DNA of 7,109 nt from an uncultured Collinsella sp. (GTDB lineage: Bacteria > Actinomycetota > Coriobacteriia > Coriobacteriales > Coriobacteriaceae), in assembly GCA_902495985.1 (NCBI GenBank), contig CABUZF010000052.1:1-7109 (forward strand). Reading direction: 5' to 3'. Below the pieces are notes generated by a model that worked only from the letters and a program-made list of their open reading frames with translations, was not told where the DNA came from and did no database searches. Positions 5,170-7,109 of this stretch are shown here, piece after piece. The stretch's first letter is position 1. Each line of letters starts with the position of its first letter. The position numbers and the translations under genes are program-made.

Positions 5170-6060
5170 ATGGCAGAACAGAACAGCAAGGCCGACCGCG
5201 TCAAACTCAATCGCGAGCTCGCGCAGATGCTCAAGGGCGGCGTCATCATGGACGTTACCACGCCCGAGCAGGCACGCATCGCCGAGGAGGCAGGCGCCTG
5301 CGCCGTCATGGCCCTCGAGCGCATCCCGGCCGACATCCGTGCCGCAGGCGGCGTCTCGCGCATGAGCGACCCCAAGATGATCAAGGGCATCCAGGAGGCC
5401 GTCTCCATCCCCGTTATGGCTAAGTGCCGCATCGGCCACATTGTCGAGGCGCAGGTCCTGCAGGCCATCGAGATCGATTACATCGACGAGTCCGAGGTTC
5501 TCTCCCCTGCCGATGACGTCTATCACATCGACAAGACCCAGTTTGACGTGCCGTTTGTCTGCGGCGCCCGTGATCTGGGCGAGGCGCTGCGCCGTGTTGC
5601 CGAAGGCGCCACGATGATTCGCACCAAGGGTGAGCCGGGTACGGGCGACGTCGTTCAGGCCGTGCGTCACATGCGCAAGATCCAAAAGCAGATCCGTGAC
5701 GTTGTTGCCCTGCGCAACGACGAGCTCTTTGAGGCAGCCAAGCAACTGCAGGTTCCGGTCGAGCTGGTGCGCGAGGTCCATGCCACGGGTAAGCTTCCCG
5801 TCGTGAACTTTGCCGCCGGCGGCGTAGCGACCCCCGCCGACGCCGCGCTGATGATGCAGCTGGGCGCCGAAGGCGTGTTTGTCGGCTCGGGCATCTTTAA
5901 GAGCGGCGACCCCGCCAAGCGCGCAGCCGCCATCGTCAAGGCCGTGGCAAACTTCACCGATGCCAAACTCATCGCCGAGCTTTCGGAGGACCTGGGCGAG
6001 GCCATGGTGGGCATCAACGCCGACGAAATCGAGATCATCATGGAGGAGCGCGGGCGCTAG
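5170..6060 (+). CDS. pdxS: Pyridoxal 5'-phosphate synthase lyase subunit PdxS
   Basis: PdxS builds pyridoxal 5'-phosphate from ribose 5-phosphate, glyceraldehyde 3-phosphate and ammonia delivered by PdxT; family members are (beta/alpha)8 barrels that assemble as dodecamers in the cytosol. The 296-residue product has the usual length. Landmarks are GGVIMDVTTPEQA (23-35, with D28), AVMALERIPADIR (45-57), the catalytic lysine K85 in MAKCRIGH, and the second lysine K153 in RTKGEPGTG. K85 and K153 match K81 and K149 of the Bacillus enzyme and keep the same 68-residue spacing. NFAAGGVATPADAALMMQLGAEGVFVGSGIF is the phosphate-binding C-terminal strand-turn region. The start at 5170 has AAGGGAG at 5158-5164, 5 bases upstream; an in-frame ATG at 5128 lacks a spaced ribosome binding site. 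It is first in a two-gene operon with pdxT, 20 bases before it. C-ending codons suggest high expression. Confidence 0.98.
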   Translation: MAEQNSKADRVKLNRELAQMLKGGVIMDVTTPEQARIAEEAGACAVMALERIPADIRAAGGVSRMSDPKMIKGIQEAVSIPVMAKCRIGHIVEAQVLQAIEIDYIDESEVLSPADDVYHIDKTQFDVPFVCGARDLGEALRRVAEGATMIRTKGEPGTGDVVQAVRHMRKIQKQIRDVVALRNDELFEAAKQLQVPVELVREVHATGKLPVVNFAAGGVATPADAALMMQLGAEGVFVGSGIFKSGDPAKRAAAIVKAVANFTDAKLIAELSEDLGEAMVGINADEIEIIMEERGR

Positions 6061-6080
6061 TCCAGCAGAAAGGATCGCAC

Positions 6081-6668
6081 ATGAGCGATTATACAGACCA
6101 AACGGTCGCCGTGCTGGCGGTCCAAGGCGCTTTTGCCGAGCACGAGGCAAGGCTATCCGAACTGGGCGCACGTTGTATTGAGCTGAGACAGGCGGCTGAT
6201 TTGAAGCAGGACTTTGACCGTCTGGTACTTCCCGGCGGCGAGTCTACCGTTCAAGGGAAGCTGCTTGATGAGTTGGGCATGCTCGAGGAGCTTCGTGCCC
6301 GTATCGCTGAAGGCATGCCCGTCCTGGGCACCTGCGCCGGCCTGATTCTACTGGCTCACGACCTTGCCGCCCACGACGATAAGGGCACGCCGCGCCTGGC
6401 AACCATGGATGTACTTGTCGAGCGCAATGCCTACGGCAGGCAGCTCGGCAGCTTTCGAACCAAGGGGCAGGTAGCCGGCATCGACGGTGAAGTGCCGCTG
6501 ACGTTCATCCGCGCGCCCCGCATCGTCGAGGTCCACGGCGACGCCAAGGTCTTAGCAAAAGTCGACGGCCGTATCGTCGCCGCCCGTCAGGGCAACCAGC
6601 TCGGCGTAACCTTCCACCCCGAACTCGACGAAGACACCCGCCTCCACGAACTATTCCTACAAATGTAG
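6081..6668 (+). CDS. pdxT: Pyridoxal 5'-phosphate synthase glutaminase subunit PdxT
   Basis: PdxT is a class I glutaminase that hydrolyses glutamine and channels ammonia into PdxS. The 195-residue length is normal for the family. It starts AVLAVQGAFAEHE (10-22), carries the oxyanion/substrate motif PGGEST (51-56), the nucleophile C85 in GTCAGL, RNAYGRQLGSF (115-125), and the H179/E181 catalytic pair in TFHPEL. The complete triad means an active enzyme is expected. The ATG at 6081 is preceded by AGAAAGGA (6067-6074) with a 6-base gap. With only 20 bases between the pdxS stop and this start and no terminator between them, the two genes should be co-transcribed. The 3' end is followed by palindromic DNA rather than a textbook terminator. 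Confidence 0.98.
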   Translation: MSDYTDQTVAVLAVQGAFAEHEARLSELGARCIELRQAADLKQDFDRLVLPGGESTVQGKLLDELGMLEELRARIAEGMPVLGTCAGLILLAHDLAAHDDKGTPRLATMDVLVERNAYGRQLGSFRTKGQVAGIDGEVPLTFIRAPRIVEVHGDAKVLAKVDGRIVAARQGNQLGVTFHPELDEDTRLHELFLQM

Positions 6669-6689
6669 GCATCGAAATCAACAAACAAA

Positions 6690-6757
6690 ACGAGAGTGGA
6701 TAATCTCCCACTTTAAGCTTGAATGCAGGCTCAAACCGGAAGATTATCCACTCTCGT
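6690..6757. repeat. 17-bp inverted repeat downstream of pdxT
   Basis: ACGAGAGTGGATAATCT (6690-6706) is the exact reverse complement of AGATTATCCACTCTCGT (6741-6757), with a 34-nt loop. It begins 21 bases after the pdxT stop. No T-run follows, so it is not a standard terminator, though it could block 3' decay of the pdxST mRNA. Each arm contains TTATCCACT, one base from the DnaA box TTATCCACA, in inverted orientation. It resembles intergenic palindromic repeats that occur in many copies in a genome. Confidence 0.8.
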
Positions 6758-6764
6758 GCTATGT

Positions 6765-6818
6765 AGTCGTTGGGGACGTTCTTAAACGACTAGTCAAGCA
6801 AGAACGTCCTCAACGACT
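6765..6818. repeat. 19-bp inverted repeat, second palindrome after pdxT
   Basis: AGTCGTTGGGGACGTTCTT (6765-6783) pairs with AAGAACGTCCTCAACGACT (6800-6818): 18 of 19 pairs are Watson-Crick and one is G-U. The 16-nt loop contains the small palindrome GACTAGTC (6788-6795). It lies only seven bases after the first palindrome and has no T-run. The stretch from 6819 to 6971 shows nothing gene-like that I can support; it contains a 30-residue tail frame that ends in this hairpin on the minus strand but lacks any recognisable domain. Confidence 0.75.
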
Positions 6819-6971
6819 GCATTGCGATAGACGACCACGTTTGCCCAGATAAAACCGACCAAAATAAACCTGTCCCTTTTTGGCATCCCTTTTTTGCAGA
6901 TTTGGACTATGGGAACGTCGATGTTTCGGCAACGCCAGCGAGCGCCGCCCAGGGCGAACAAGTTGGCATGA

Positions 6972-7012
6972 AAAAGGCAAGGCATAGACCTTCTGGTCAT
7001 GCCTTGCCTTTT
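6972..7012. terminator. Bidirectional intrinsic terminator
   Basis: AAAAGGCAAGGCAT (6972-6985) pairs perfectly with ATGCCTTGCCTTTT (6999-7012); after one bulged A, GACC/GGTC closes a TTCT loop. The stem is flanked by A on the left and ends in T on the right, so it can act in both directions. It could end any read-through from pdxT (about 300 bases upstream) and a minus-strand gene entering from the right edge. Confidence 0.8.
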
Positions 7013-7054
7013 GAATGACAAATTGTCGCCCTGGGTGGCGCGCAGCGTCAACTA

Positions 7055-7082
7055 GTTACGCGGTTTGGTAAAACCGCGTAAC
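7055..7082. repeat. 12-bp perfect hairpin near the right edge
   Basis: GTTACGCGGTTT (7055-7066) and AAACCGCGTAAC (7071-7082) are exact reverse complements with a GGTA loop. CTAG tetramers flank it at 7052-7055 and 7087-7090. There is no T-run in either direction, so it is either a transcript-stabilising hairpin for a minus-strand gene ending at 7087 or another palindromic repeat. Confidence 0.7.
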
Positions 7083-7086
7083 CCAA

Positions 7087-7109
7087 CTAGAAGCGGTTGC
7101 CGCGGAAGC
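7087..7109 (-). CDS. Possible C-terminal end of a minus-strand gene cut by the window
   Basis: Read on the minus strand the last bases encode FRGNRF followed by TAG (7087-7089). A hairpin immediately downstream and a bidirectional terminator at 6972-7012 suit the end of a gene. Seven codons are far too few for identification, and the other two frames are also open here, so this is only a suggestion from context. Confidence 0.25.

Noticed and set aside
5065..6171. 368-residue minus-strand open frame opposite pdxS and the start of pdxT
   Set aside because: Both plus-strand genes have full catalytic motifs; the reverse frame has no recognisable motif and is a high-GC shadow.
6794..7051. 85-residue minus-strand frame with a PKRDRFILVGF tail
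   Set aside because: It runs straight through the bidirectional terminator, ends inside a palindrome and has no ribosome binding site or domain; the tail might be a repeated fragment but I cannot support a gene.

Overview
The window looks like chromosomal DNA from a strictly anaerobic, high-GC Gram-positive bacterium, most likely a gut actinobacterium of the Coriobacteriia (Collinsella-like). This is an inference from four things: GC-rich coding DNA with C-ending codons, a rubrerythrin with its rubredoxin domain in front, the ribosomal PLP-synthase route (pdxS-pdxT) with a divergent PdxR-type regulator, and many palindromic repeats between genes. No species can be fixed from this sequence alone.

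Layout. 1-1106 (minus) is an iron-containing alcohol dehydrogenase whose last residues fall off the left edge. 1107-1362 is a divergent intergenic region with a palindrome, a good promoter and a structured leader for the next gene. 1363-1923 (plus) encodes a reverse rubrerythrin, followed by a strong intrinsic terminator. From 2054 to 3593 lies an accessory-looking islet: a minus-strand gene of unknown function (C-terminal nuclease-like domain, AbiEi-like N-terminus) sits between two directly repeated 119-bp elements. The elements have perfect 16-bp terminal inverted repeats. 3588-5024 (minus) is a PdxR/MocR regulator, divergent from pdxS (5170-6060) and pdxT (6081-6668). After pdxT come about 420 bases without a convincing gene, holding four large hairpins. 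The last 23 bases may be the end of a minus-strand gene.

How the genes work together. PdxS and PdxT form the glutamine-dependent pyridoxal 5'-phosphate synthase, and PdxR presumably senses PLP and controls the divergent promoter. Two CTGACCTT direct repeats in the shared region are candidate operators. The alcohol dehydrogenase (fermentative redox balance) and rubrerythrin (peroxide and oxygen defence) fit an anaerobic life but have no visible link to vitamin B6.

The most unusual signal is the repeated 119-bp element. The two copies are 98/121 identical without gaps (counting two extra conserved bases at one end), share one orientation, and each supplies the stop codon of the minus-strand gene that runs into it.
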